Below, in pieces: positions 57,208 through 64,000 of a stretch of DNA of 64,000 bases (the stretch's first letter is position 1; the number at the start of each line of letters is the position of its first letter). The translations under genes were made by a program, and so were the position numbers. Source of the stretch: Cyclobacteriaceae bacterium (GTDB lineage Bacteria > Bacteroidota > Bacteroidia > Cytophagales > Cyclobacteriaceae); NCBI GenBank assembly GCA_028285445.1, contig JANQPQ010000015.1, positions 115,876-179,875 of the forward strand, written 5' to 3'. The notes beneath the pieces were generated by a model. It was given only the letters and a program-made list of their open reading frames with translations, was not told where the DNA came from and ran no database searches.

Positions 57208-58710
57208 CTAATGGTTGATTACATAGGGCTGCAAAGCCTCGGCTATCTTTCTATCATTAGACAACCTGGGCACCTTATTTTGTCCTCCTAATTTACCCTG
57301 GGATTTCATGTAGTTTCTGAAAGCATCTCGCTGAAGCACCTTAACCTCTAACCCTTTCAGGATACTACCGGTGATTAGGTCATCATAGTAGGTATTTAGC
57401 TTTTGCAACTCCAAATTTAGATCATTTTCAAAGGCCGACAAATCGTTGGGGGCATTCCTAAACTCCACGTACCATTCATGCAACGGTAGCCCATCAATTG
57501 GCGTCACTTGTGGTGCTACAGTAAATTCAACAATTTCAATCTCATTATGTTTCGAAGTAGCCCCCTTCATTGCCTTCTCTACTTCTTCACCAATTACATG
57601 CTCCCCAAAGGCTGAAATAAAATGTTTTATTCTGCCCGTTACCAACAACCTAAGTGGATCTTTTGAAACGAACTTCACAGTATCTTCCAGGGAATAACCC
57701 CAAAGCCCTGCGTTGCTATTTATGATGATAGCATAATTCTTATCCAGCTCCACTTCATGAGCACTGAGCCGGGTGGGGTTGTCGTCAAAGTACTCCTCGG
57801 CCGGAATGAACTCAAAGAAAATACCACTGTTGAGCAAAAGGAGTAATCCGGGATCTGTCTGAGTATCCTGGTAAGCAATAAATCCTTCCGAGGCGGGATA
57901 CGTCTCTATCGAATCTACCTGCTTGCCAATAGTTTCGAATAGTTTCTTTCGATAGGGCTCGAAGTTGACCCCGCCATAAACAAATAGAGAAAAGTCAGGA
58001 AAAACATCCTTTATGGGCTTGCCCGTTCGTTCAACAATACGATCAAAATACATCTGCACCCAAGGCGGGATTCCGGAGATTAGCCCCATCTTCTGAGGAA
58101 GTGTCTCATCGATTATACGCTCAACTTTTTCTTCCCAGTCATCAATGCAGTTAGTCTCATAGCTTGGCAATTGATTACTTCGCAGCCAAGCTGGAACATG
58201 ATGGTTGACAATACCAGAAAGTCGCCCCACGTGCAAATCATTTTTTGTTTCAAGCTCAGGACTACCTGAAAGAAAGATCAATTTCTTATCAAGAAATTGC
58301 GAATTACCTGTCTCGTTGATGTAACAAAAAGAAGCATTTCGCGCATTGTTCAGGTGATTAGGCACTGATGCGCTGGTAATAGGAATATACTTTACCCCGG
58401 AGGTAGTGCCAGAGGTTTTGGAGAGATAAAGCGGTTTTCCAGGCCAAAGAATGTCATCCTCTCCAGAAACTACTTTTTCGATATATGGCCGCAACTGTTC
58501 ATAGTTAGAAATGGGCACCAGGCTTTTGAATTGCTCATAGGTGCTTATATCTGCAAAACCATGGTCACGGCCAAATTGTGTGTTTTTAGCCTGGCTAATT
58601 AAAGTCTTGAATATTTTTTGCTGAGTCTCCTGGGGACGGGCCACCCACTTTTTATTTTGGGCTGCCACGTAGGCAGCTAGTGGTTTACTTAAAGTTGATC
58701 GCCATCCCAT
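57208..58710 (-). CDS. GH3 auxin-responsive promoter family protein
   Basis: A 500-residue protein of the GH3 acyl-acid amido-synthetase family (firefly-luciferase superfamily). The AMP/ATP segments are LYLSKTSGTTSGVKYIPIT (P-loop-like), SIETYPASEGFIAYQ and YAIIINSNAGLWGYSLEDTVKF, with the hinge LLVTGRIKHFISAFGEHV. In plants GH3 enzymes conjugate auxin or jasmonate to amino acids; bacterial members are common in Bacteroidota and their substrates are unknown. It is the first gene of a GH3-dxr-rseP run with 2-bp or overlapping junctions, so all three are cotranscribed. Confidence 0.92.
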   Translation of the reverse strand: MGWRSTLSKPLAAYVAAQNKKWVARPQETQQKIFKTLISQAKNTQFGRDHGFADISTYEQFKSLVPISNYEQLRPYIEKVVSGEDDILWPGKPLYLSKTSGTTSGVKYIPITSASVPNHLNNARNASFCYINETGNSQFLDKKLIFLSGSPELETKNDLHVGRLSGIVNHHVPAWLRSNQLPSYETNCIDDWEEKVERIIDETLPQKMGLISGIPPWVQMYFDRIVERTGKPIKDVFPDFSLFVYGGVNFEPYRKKLFETIGKQVDSIETYPASEGFIAYQDTQTDPGLLLLLNSGIFFEFIPAEEYFDDNPTRLSAHEVELDKNYAIIINSNAGLWGYSLEDTVKFVSKDPLRLLVTGRIKHFISAFGEHVIGEEVEKAMKGATSKHNEIEIVEFTVAPQVTPIDGLPLHEWYVEFRNAPNDLSAFENDLNLELQKLNTYYDDLITGSILKGLEVKVLQRDAFRNYMKSQGKLGGQNKVPRLSNDRKIAEALQPYVINH

Positions 58711-58904
58711 AATCAGGCAAAAGTAAAATAAAAAGCCTACAGCGGCCCATCAATTCCCGCATTAGGTGGCTTATGCTCAATTTGTTGATGAAAGCTGGCC
58801 CCTTTCCACCGTCGGTGGGCGTATAAGCCTTCGATAGATACCCTTTTGCTGTATAACTATTCCTTCTACATTTCATTTACGATTAAACTTAAACAATATT
58901 TTAT

Positions 58905-59069
58905 ATGAAAAAGGTAAGATTACTGCTTTGTGTTATGATCTTGGGATTTGTAGTTAGTTCTTGTGAGCTGGCCCCAGGGGATATCTCGCCTATGAATCCG
59001 GATGATATCGTATTAGGCGGGGATATGGTTGAAGATAAAGATCCTCCAGCGCCACCACCGCTTGACTAA
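58905..59069 (+). CDS. 54-residue predicted lipoprotein
   Basis: An ATG start (MKKVRLLLCVMILGFVVSSCE) with a lipobox (VVSSC) and a short acidic, proline-rich mature part (SPMNPDDIVLGGDMVEDKDPPAPPP) ending at TAA 59067-59069. A strong terminator follows 21 bp on. The clean lipoprotein signal and terminator support a real gene despite its size. Confidence 0.65.
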   Translation: MKKVRLLLCVMILGFVVSSCELAPGDISPMNPDDIVLGGDMVEDKDPPAPPPLD

Positions 59070-59089
59070 AGGAACTACACAACAAACAC

Positions 59090-59110
59090 AAAGCGAGCAC
59101 TGCTCGCTTT
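59090..59110 (+). terminator. Terminator of the 54-residue lipoprotein gene
   Basis: AAGCGAGCA pairs with TGCTCGCTT around a single C and is followed by seven or eight T residues. Confidence 0.85.
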
Positions 59111-59154
59111 TTTTATTTATTTTAGAAATAATATAATTATTTATATAGTTCATT

Positions 59155-60504
59155 ATGATTCGAATCATCCTCATTCTTACGTTCCTATACCTTTTAAGTA
59201 CTTTAATGGCCTGCAGGTCTGGAACCCAGTTAGGATCACCTGATTATGTCATTGCAGCAGATAGCCTATACAGAGAAAGCTTTAGATTCCTGACCGTTGA
59301 CTCATCTAGGGTTTTTAGTTTGTCGGATTCAATTGAGTTAATCTCGCAATCAAACAACTACATAAAGGGCATCGCTCGAGCCTACTTTCTTAAAGGATAT
59401 GTATATGATTTGAATGATGAATATGATTTGGCAGTCTCAAACTACATGGCTAGTCTGGAACAAAGCAGGCCACTAGAACATTATCAGCTATCAATTCGAT
59501 CACTGGAGAACATTGCCAAAATCTACTATTTCACCCATAACCCATCGAGAGCGAAGGAGTACTACGAAGAGGCATTGGAATTAAGTAGAGAGCAAATGGA
59601 TTCAACTAGAATTGCCTATTATTTGTCAAATATTGGACGCTGTTTAGAGAAGCTTACCCACTTCAAAGAAGCTCAAAAATATTACAAAGTGGCCCAGAGG
59701 TCTTATGAAAGCTTGAATGACCTCCCAAATATGATCAAAGTAGAGGTGTATATCGGGAACTCCTACTATAACGCTGGATCGAAGTCCAAGGCTTTATATT
59801 CATATAATAAGGTTTTAATTGATGGCAAAGGACTTCCTAATGAGTCTACAGCAAGTGGTAACGCTCTCAATAACATCGGCAATATATATTTGGAGGAAGG
59901 AGACCACCCTCAGGCTGCAGACTATTTCAACCAGGCACTGGCAATCGCAGAGTTGCCCGCAAACACTAAAAACACCATCTACAACAACCTGGCAGAGATT
60001 TATCGGCACCAGGAAGAGTGGGAGAAAGCCGCGGAGTACTACAGCAAAGTAGCTGATCAATCCAGCAATCATCTCTTCGACCGTCAATTTACTAAAGCCA
60101 CCAAAGGACTCTATGAAATATACCGGGAGCTCGGAAATCATGATATGGCTTACAAGTACGGTGACCAGTTGGCCAACAACATGATACCCCTGCTAGAGGT
60201 AAAAGAAAAGCTTGAACTTCACAATCAGCAGTATCGGCTGCACCAGGCCGAGGAGAAAATCAAAGCCCTGGAAGCCAAAGCTGCGGCATCGCGCCAGTGG
60301 CTAATCAATGTCAGTATCATCTCTGGTCTCGCAATACTATGCCTGGCAGGGCTTTATTTATCTATAAGACACCGAAATAAATGGCAACAACTTAGAAAAG
60401 CTGTAGATGCTGCCTATCAGAAACAACAACAGGCATATCATGAGGCTATGAAAGTTATGCAGGATGTGAAACTGCCAGATCCAACTTCTTACAAGTTAAA
60501 ATAG
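59155..60504 (+). CDS. TPR-repeat predicted lipoprotein with C-terminal membrane segment
   Basis: A 449-residue protein. A lipobox (LLSTLMACRSG) comes first. About six tetratricopeptide repeats follow (KGIARAYFLKGYVYDLNDEYDLAVSNY, RIAYYLSNIGRCLEKLTHFKEAQKYY, GNALNNIGNIYLEEGDHPQAADYFNQAL and TIYNNLAEIYRHQEEWEKAAEYYSKV). A coiled coil (YRLHQAEEKIKALEAKAAASRQ), a transmembrane segment (VSIISGLAILCLAGLYLS) and a short basic tail end the protein. This is the shape of Bacteroidota TPR sensors that usually continue into a histidine kinase or HTH domain, which is absent here; the C-terminus stops ~45 residues after the membrane. Confidence 0.85.
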   Translation: MIRIILILTFLYLLSTLMACRSGTQLGSPDYVIAADSLYRESFRFLTVDSSRVFSLSDSIELISQSNNYIKGIARAYFLKGYVYDLNDEYDLAVSNYMASLEQSRPLEHYQLSIRSLENIAKIYYFTHNPSRAKEYYEEALELSREQMDSTRIAYYLSNIGRCLEKLTHFKEAQKYYKVAQRSYESLNDLPNMIKVEVYIGNSYYNAGSKSKALYSYNKVLIDGKGLPNESTASGNALNNIGNIYLEEGDHPQAADYFNQALAIAELPANTKNTIYNNLAEIYRHQEEWEKAAEYYSKVADQSSNHLFDRQFTKATKGLYEIYRELGNHDMAYKYGDQLANNMIPLLEVKEKLELHNQQYRLHQAEEKIKALEAKAAASRQWLINVSIISGLAILCLAGLYLSIRHRNKWQQLRKAVDAAYQKQQQAYHEAMKVMQDVKLPDPTSYKLK

Positions 60505-60625
60505 TCCAGGAAAGGACTCTAGGGCTATTTGTGAATTCTTCAGTTTGTTTACAACCTGACAGATTTTCATTCGTTCTCTAAATTGCACAATCTTTGCAAA
60601 GTAGATTGTGTTAGGGTAACAGTAG

Positions 60626-62089
60626 ATGAAAATGAAAAAACTTTTTGCAATCGCAATTATAGGTTTTGCCTCAGGTATGGCTGGCTCATATTTTTTCGGC
60701 AAGCTGTATGAAAAGAAAGGCGGGGCAATCCAAGCTGAAACTGTTGAAAACAACGACTCGCCTCAACCGTTATTTTCGAATGACATTTCAAAGCCCCGGG
60801 TAGTTGACACCTCGGTCGATTTCGTAGGCGCCAGCGAGATTAGCACTTCCAGCGTGGTTTTTATCAGGAATATCTCTGAGCGTCAAGTGCGAATGAGTTT
60901 CCTTGACATGTTCTTCAATGAACCCGGTCGCGTTAGCCAAACGGTTAGCACAGGCTCTGGAGTAATATTTACAAGCGATGGTTATATAGTCACGAATAAT
61001 CACGTGGTAGAAGATGCAACTAGAGTGGAAGTCATCCACAATAAGAAGAATTACGACGCCCTTGTAATTGGCACAGACCCTTCTACCGACCTTGCAGTGC
61101 TTAAAGTTAGCGCTACAAATCTGCCAAAGATTCCTTTGGGTAGTTCCCAAAATCTAAATGTAGGAGAGTGGGTACTGGCAGTAGGTAATCCGTTTAATTT
61201 AACCTCTACTGTTACAGCAGGAATCGTCAGTGCCAAGGGTAGAAGTATCAACATATTAAAGGGAAAATTTCCTATCGAGTCATTTATACAAACCGATGCA
61301 GCCATTAACCCTGGGAATAGCGGGGGTGCTCTAGTTAATAAGAATGGTGAGTTGGTTGGTATTAACACAGCCATCTTATCCCGAACAGGTTCTTATGCCG
61401 GATATGGATTTGCAGTACCTATAGATATTGCTAAAAAGGTGGTTAGGGATATCATAGAATTTGGTGAGGTACAAAAGGCCTTCTTCGGAGGCGATGTTAC
61501 TGATTTAACAGAAGATGTTGCTGAGCGCCTGGATATTGATAGCAATAATGGTGATTACAGCGGTGTGGCGCTTACCTACCTTCAGAAAGACGGCGCCGCA
61601 GCAAAATCCGGATTAGAAGAGGGAGACATCATTCTAAATATCCAGGGATCGCCAATAGACTCCAAGAGTGACTTTGATGAAATGATCAGCTACTACTCAC
61701 CGGGTGACGAGATTGACGTCTTAGTCAAGAGGAAAAACAAGGAGATTCGGGCCAGGCTTACATTAACCAATCGGGAGGGTACCACTTCGATTATCAAAAC
61801 AGAGATCTTCACTTCAAAGTCATTAGGGGCAGATTTGGAAGCCGTACCAAAAGTCGAAAGGGATTTACTTGAAATTGAGCAAGGCATCAGAATTAAGAAA
61901 GTCTACAGAGGTGGCTTAATCGACGAGCTAGATCTGTCAGAGGATTTTATTGTCACCTCTATCAATAGCTACCCGATTAAGACTCCTGAAGATCTCGCTG
62001 ATATCCTTGGCAAGGTACGAGGAAGGGTGCGCATTGAGGGAGTGGATGCAAAAGGCACCAAGGGTTACTATTCGTATTATTTCAGGTAG
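60626..62089 (+). CDS. HtrA/DegP-family serine protease
   Basis: A 487-residue Do-like protease. A non-cleaved-looking signal/anchor (LFAIAIIGFASGMAGSYFF) precedes the trypsin-like domain: histidine in VTNNHVVEDAT, aspartate in DPSTDLAVLKVS, serine in AAINPGNSGGALV. Two PDZ domains follow (~295-380, ALTYLQKDGAAAKSGLEEGDIILNI; ~400-480, IRIKKVYRGGLIDELDLS). The start may be 60626 or 60632 (both ATG). It degrades misfolded periplasmic proteins. Converges on dnaA. Confidence 0.95.
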   Translation: MKMKKLFAIAIIGFASGMAGSYFFGKLYEKKGGAIQAETVENNDSPQPLFSNDISKPRVVDTSVDFVGASEISTSSVVFIRNISERQVRMSFLDMFFNEPGRVSQTVSTGSGVIFTSDGYIVTNNHVVEDATRVEVIHNKKNYDALVIGTDPSTDLAVLKVSATNLPKIPLGSSQNLNVGEWVLAVGNPFNLTSTVTAGIVSAKGRSINILKGKFPIESFIQTDAAINPGNSGGALVNKNGELVGINTAILSRTGSYAGYGFAVPIDIAKKVVRDIIEFGEVQKAFFGGDVTDLTEDVAERLDIDSNNGDYSGVALTYLQKDGAAAKSGLEEGDIILNIQGSPIDSKSDFDEMISYYSPGDEIDVLVKRKNKEIRARLTLTNREGTTSIIKTEIFTSKSLGADLEAVPKVERDLLEIEQGIRIKKVYRGGLIDELDLSEDFIVTSINSYPIKTPEDLADILGKVRGRVRIEGVDAKGTKGYYSYYFR

Positions 62090-62093
62090 GTGG

Positions 62094-63518
62094 CTAAACC
62101 GCCACGCGCATTTTCAACTTGCGCTTAAGGTCTTCAATAGAATTCCTAAAGTTCGTATTGGTATCAATCATGTCATTTACGGATTGAACAGCGTGTATTA
62201 CCGTGCTATGATCACGACCGCCGAAATGATAGCCTATTGACTTTAGTGAGTGGTTAGTGTATTCCTTAGAAAAATACATCGCAATCTGACGAGCAATAAC
62301 AATTTCCTTCTTGCGTGTTTTCGCCTTTAGCTCTTCGGTGTTCAGCTTATAGTATTCTGAAACTGTCTTTTGGATATAGTCAATTCCCACCTCAGTCTCT
62401 ATATCATGAACAATATTCTGAAGTGTTTGCTTAGCCAGCTCCAGGTCTACCTCTTTTCTGTTTAACGATGACTGAGCAATCAGAGAGATCATCACGCCCT
62501 CTAGCTCGCGAACATTTGTATCTACGCTATATGCCAGGTATTCAACAACATCTTCCGGTATATCTATACCATCGGCTTCCATCTTGGTGCGGATAATAGC
62601 TATCCGCGTTTCAAAATCTGGCTGCTGAAGGTCTGCAGTTAGCCCCCACTTAAACCTGGAAAGTAATCTCTCTTCCAAACCTTTCAAGTCACGTGGTGGG
62701 CAATCACTGGTCATAATGATTTGCTTGCCTGATTGGTGCAAGTGGTTAAATATGTGAAAGAATATCTCCTGGGTTTTTTCCTTCCCGGCAAAGAACTGCA
62801 CATCGTCAATTATTAGGATATCTACCTGCAGGTAGAAATTGATAAAATCCTGCACTTCGTTATTTTGAACTGCAGAGATAAACTGATTGATGAATTTCTC
62901 TGAGCTTACATATAGCACAAACTTCTCTGGCAGGTTTTGCTTAATCTCATTACCGATTGCATGCGCAAGGTGTGTCTTACCCAGACCAACACCACCGTAA
63001 ACCATCAAGGGATTGAAGGAAGTAACACCAGGCTTCTTGGCCACAGCATGTCCTGCTGAACGCGCCAATCTATTACAATCTCCTTCAATAAAGGTATCGA
63101 AGTTGTACTTTGCACAGAGTTGTGAATCCAGAAAATCTTGGCTTACAGAGCTAAGCTGAAACGGACCCTTATAGTCCTTCATCTGTCTTTTGTCTGCCTG
63201 CTTTACTGCACCTCCGTTGGTATTGGGAAGGTTAACAGTATACGGTGCCGAGAGATTACTGCCAGTATCTACTATTACTGAGTATTCCAGCTTACCATTA
63301 GGTCCCAGTGCCTGGGTGATGGCGTGCTTCAAAACATTTACGTAGTGCTCCTCCAACCACTCATAAAAGAATTGGCTGGGTACCTGAATAGTTAGCACTT
63401 CCCCTTCTAATTTCATGGGAGTGATCGGGGAAAACCAGGTGCTGAAACTCTGCTCGGGTATTTGTTCTTTTATAACATCTAGACAATAGTTCCATACTTG
63501 CGAGCAGCTGTTTTGCAT
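62094..63518 (-). CDS. dnaA: Chromosomal replication initiator DnaA
   Basis: About 474 residues from the ATG at 63518; the frame opens five codons earlier at TTG. Domain I is VWNYCLDVIKEQIPEQSFSTWFSPI. Domain III has Walker A (VYGGVGLGKTHLAHAIGN), Walker B (DILIIDDVQFFAGKE), sensor 1 (IIMTSDCPPRDL) and box VII (LLSRFKWGLTADLQ). Domain IV carries the DnaA-box-binding signature (YHFGGRDHSTVIHAVQSV). Standard length. The upstream region lacks a recognisable DnaA-box cluster, so the origin may lie elsewhere. Confidence 0.97.
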   Translation of the reverse strand: MQNSCSQVWNYCLDVIKEQIPEQSFSTWFSPITPMKLEGEVLTIQVPSQFFYEWLEEHYVNVLKHAITQALGPNGKLEYSVIVDTGSNLSAPYTVNLPNTNGGAVKQADKRQMKDYKGPFQLSSVSQDFLDSQLCAKYNFDTFIEGDCNRLARSAGHAVAKKPGVTSFNPLMVYGGVGLGKTHLAHAIGNEIKQNLPEKFVLYVSSEKFINQFISAVQNNEVQDFINFYLQVDILIIDDVQFFAGKEKTQEIFFHIFNHLHQSGKQIIMTSDCPPRDLKGLEERLLSRFKWGLTADLQQPDFETRIAIIRTKMEADGIDIPEDVVEYLAYSVDTNVRELEGVMISLIAQSSLNRKEVDLELAKQTLQNIVHDIETEVGIDYIQKTVSEYYKLNTEELKAKTRKKEIVIARQIAMYFSKEYTNHSLKSIGYHFGGRDHSTVIHAVQSVNDMIDTNTNFRNSIEDLKRKLKMRVAV

Positions 63519-63878
63519 TTTTTCAGTGATCAAGAAATTCGGTTAGTAGCACCCCGGTTTAGAAATGGGGGTTTCAAATTTGATAAAAAAATAAGTAACA
63601 AAAAAATGAGAATTGACTTGACTTTTTCGAATCACAACAGCACGCGATGCCAGCCTATTTTTGCCTTCAAAATTCTTTAAAAATTATAATAGATTCTATC
63701 TTCCTTACCACCTAATCTAAACGATCAAAATCTCCGCGAACATCTTAACTTTTCCCTTCATCTTTTAAGTCCGATTTCTTAGCTGTCAAGATCTGTCTTT
63801 TCGTAATCAACGTCAACCTGCCCACATAACTATCGCGGAAAAAAAGTATTTTTACCATAGACATCCCATCTACCTTGC
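63519..63878. other. Divergent region between dnaA and the mutase gene
   Basis: About 360 bp, A/T-rich, with promoters expected in both directions. TATTTTTG at 63656-63663 matches the Bacteroidota -7 element for the plus strand but lacks a well-spaced TTG. I searched for TTATNCACA boxes on both strands and found none. Confidence 0.5.
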
Positions 63879-64000
63879 ATGAACAAACACTCACTAGATT
63901 TTTCCGAATTCCCCAGTGCTACCAAATCAGACTGGCATGAAAAAGTGCTAAAGGAGCTTCGGGGAGGGGATTTTGAGGAGATGCTCGTATGGCAACCCTT
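63879..64000 (+). CDS. Methylmalonyl-CoA mutase, small subunit (5' end)
   Basis: The first 40 residues, cut by the window end: MNKHSLDFSEFPSATKSDWH, then a segment with EKVLKELRGGDFEEMLVWQP. This opening (SLDFSEFPxxTxxxW...KxLKGxxFExLxW) is typical of the small (non-cobalamin-binding) subunit, MutA, of two-subunit Bacteroidota mutases, which interconvert succinyl-CoA and (R)-methylmalonyl-CoA in propionate metabolism. The full gene lies beyond the window. Confidence 0.8.
   Translation, partial: MNKHSLDFSEFPSATKSDWHEKVLKELRGGDFEEMLVWQP

Noticed and set aside
58685..58876. 63-codon minus-strand ORF upstream of the GH3 gene
   Set aside because: It overlaps the GH3 start, has no recognisable features, and sits in the expected promoter region.
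1..64000. tRNA, rRNA, IS elements, prophage or secondary-metabolite cluster
   Set aside because: Scanned for T-loop-like sequence, transposase or integrase motifs, phage structural genes and NRPS/PKS domains; none seen.

Overview
This is chromosomal DNA from a member of the Bacteroidota, most likely a marine-type Cytophagales. The support is the gene content and style: OmpA/PD40 proteins, CarboxypepD_reg and TonB_C modules, ECF sigma factors paired with small anti-sigma proteins, FtsX-like ABC permeases, a membrane-bound AraC regulator, a GH3-family protein beside dxr and rseP, and the start of a methylmalonyl-CoA mutase gene beside dnaA. Lipoproteins are frequent, GTG and TTG starts are common, Shine-Dalgarno sequences are weak, and one promoter fits the Bacteroidota TTG / TANNTTTG pattern. 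I see no rRNA, tRNA, insertion sequence, prophage or CRISPR array.

Layout. 0-10.4 kb: an OmpA-type envelope protein; a two-gene unit of a small WYL-domain protein and an OLD-family ATPase/TOPRIM nuclease behind a perfect 18-bp palindrome (possible anti-phage module); a YafY/WYL regulator with a GyrI-like ligand-binding protein; a small exported protein behind a sigma-54-like promoter; a DASS anion transporter; an ECF sigma/anti-sigma pair; a fructosamine-kinase-like protein. 10.4-14.7 kb: an accessory stretch of orphan small genes, one of them a free-standing EF-Tu domain 3-like protein, separated by several hairpin repeats, a candidate small RNA and a 107-bp imperfect inverted repeat. 14.7-22.2 kb: a VWA protein divergent from an ECF sigma factor and an anti-sigma/TonB fusion, then small exported proteins and a papain-like protease. 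22.2-44 kb: regulators, rarA, amidohydrolase, sulfotransferase, a cNMP-binding histidine kinase, FKBP/RRM/KTSC small proteins, a DUF885 protein, trans-3-hydroxyproline dehydratase, an OmpR-type two-component pair, an AraC regulator with a metal-binding-like N-terminus, exonuclease III and an ABC permease. 44.4-45.3 kb: an 870-bp gene-free block of structured repeats whose centre is a 21-bp-period degenerate tandem array. 45.3-64 kb: VOC protein, M14 peptidase, amidase/CapA pair, class C serine hydrolase, DoxX-like proteins, then the core block GH3-dxr-rseP, TPR lipoprotein, HtrA protease, dnaA and the start of the mutase gene.

The observations I rate highest are (1) the 21-bp-period array at 44823-45137, flanked by two direct copies of another repeat; (2) the WYL/OLD gene pair with palindromic operator-like sites; (3) two sigma-54-like promoters, 4.7 kb apart, each with the same TGAGACACAT element exactly 70 bp upstream, one of them driving a candidate small RNA; (4) the free-standing EF-Tu domain 3 homologue. 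All functional statements are by motif recognition without database searches.
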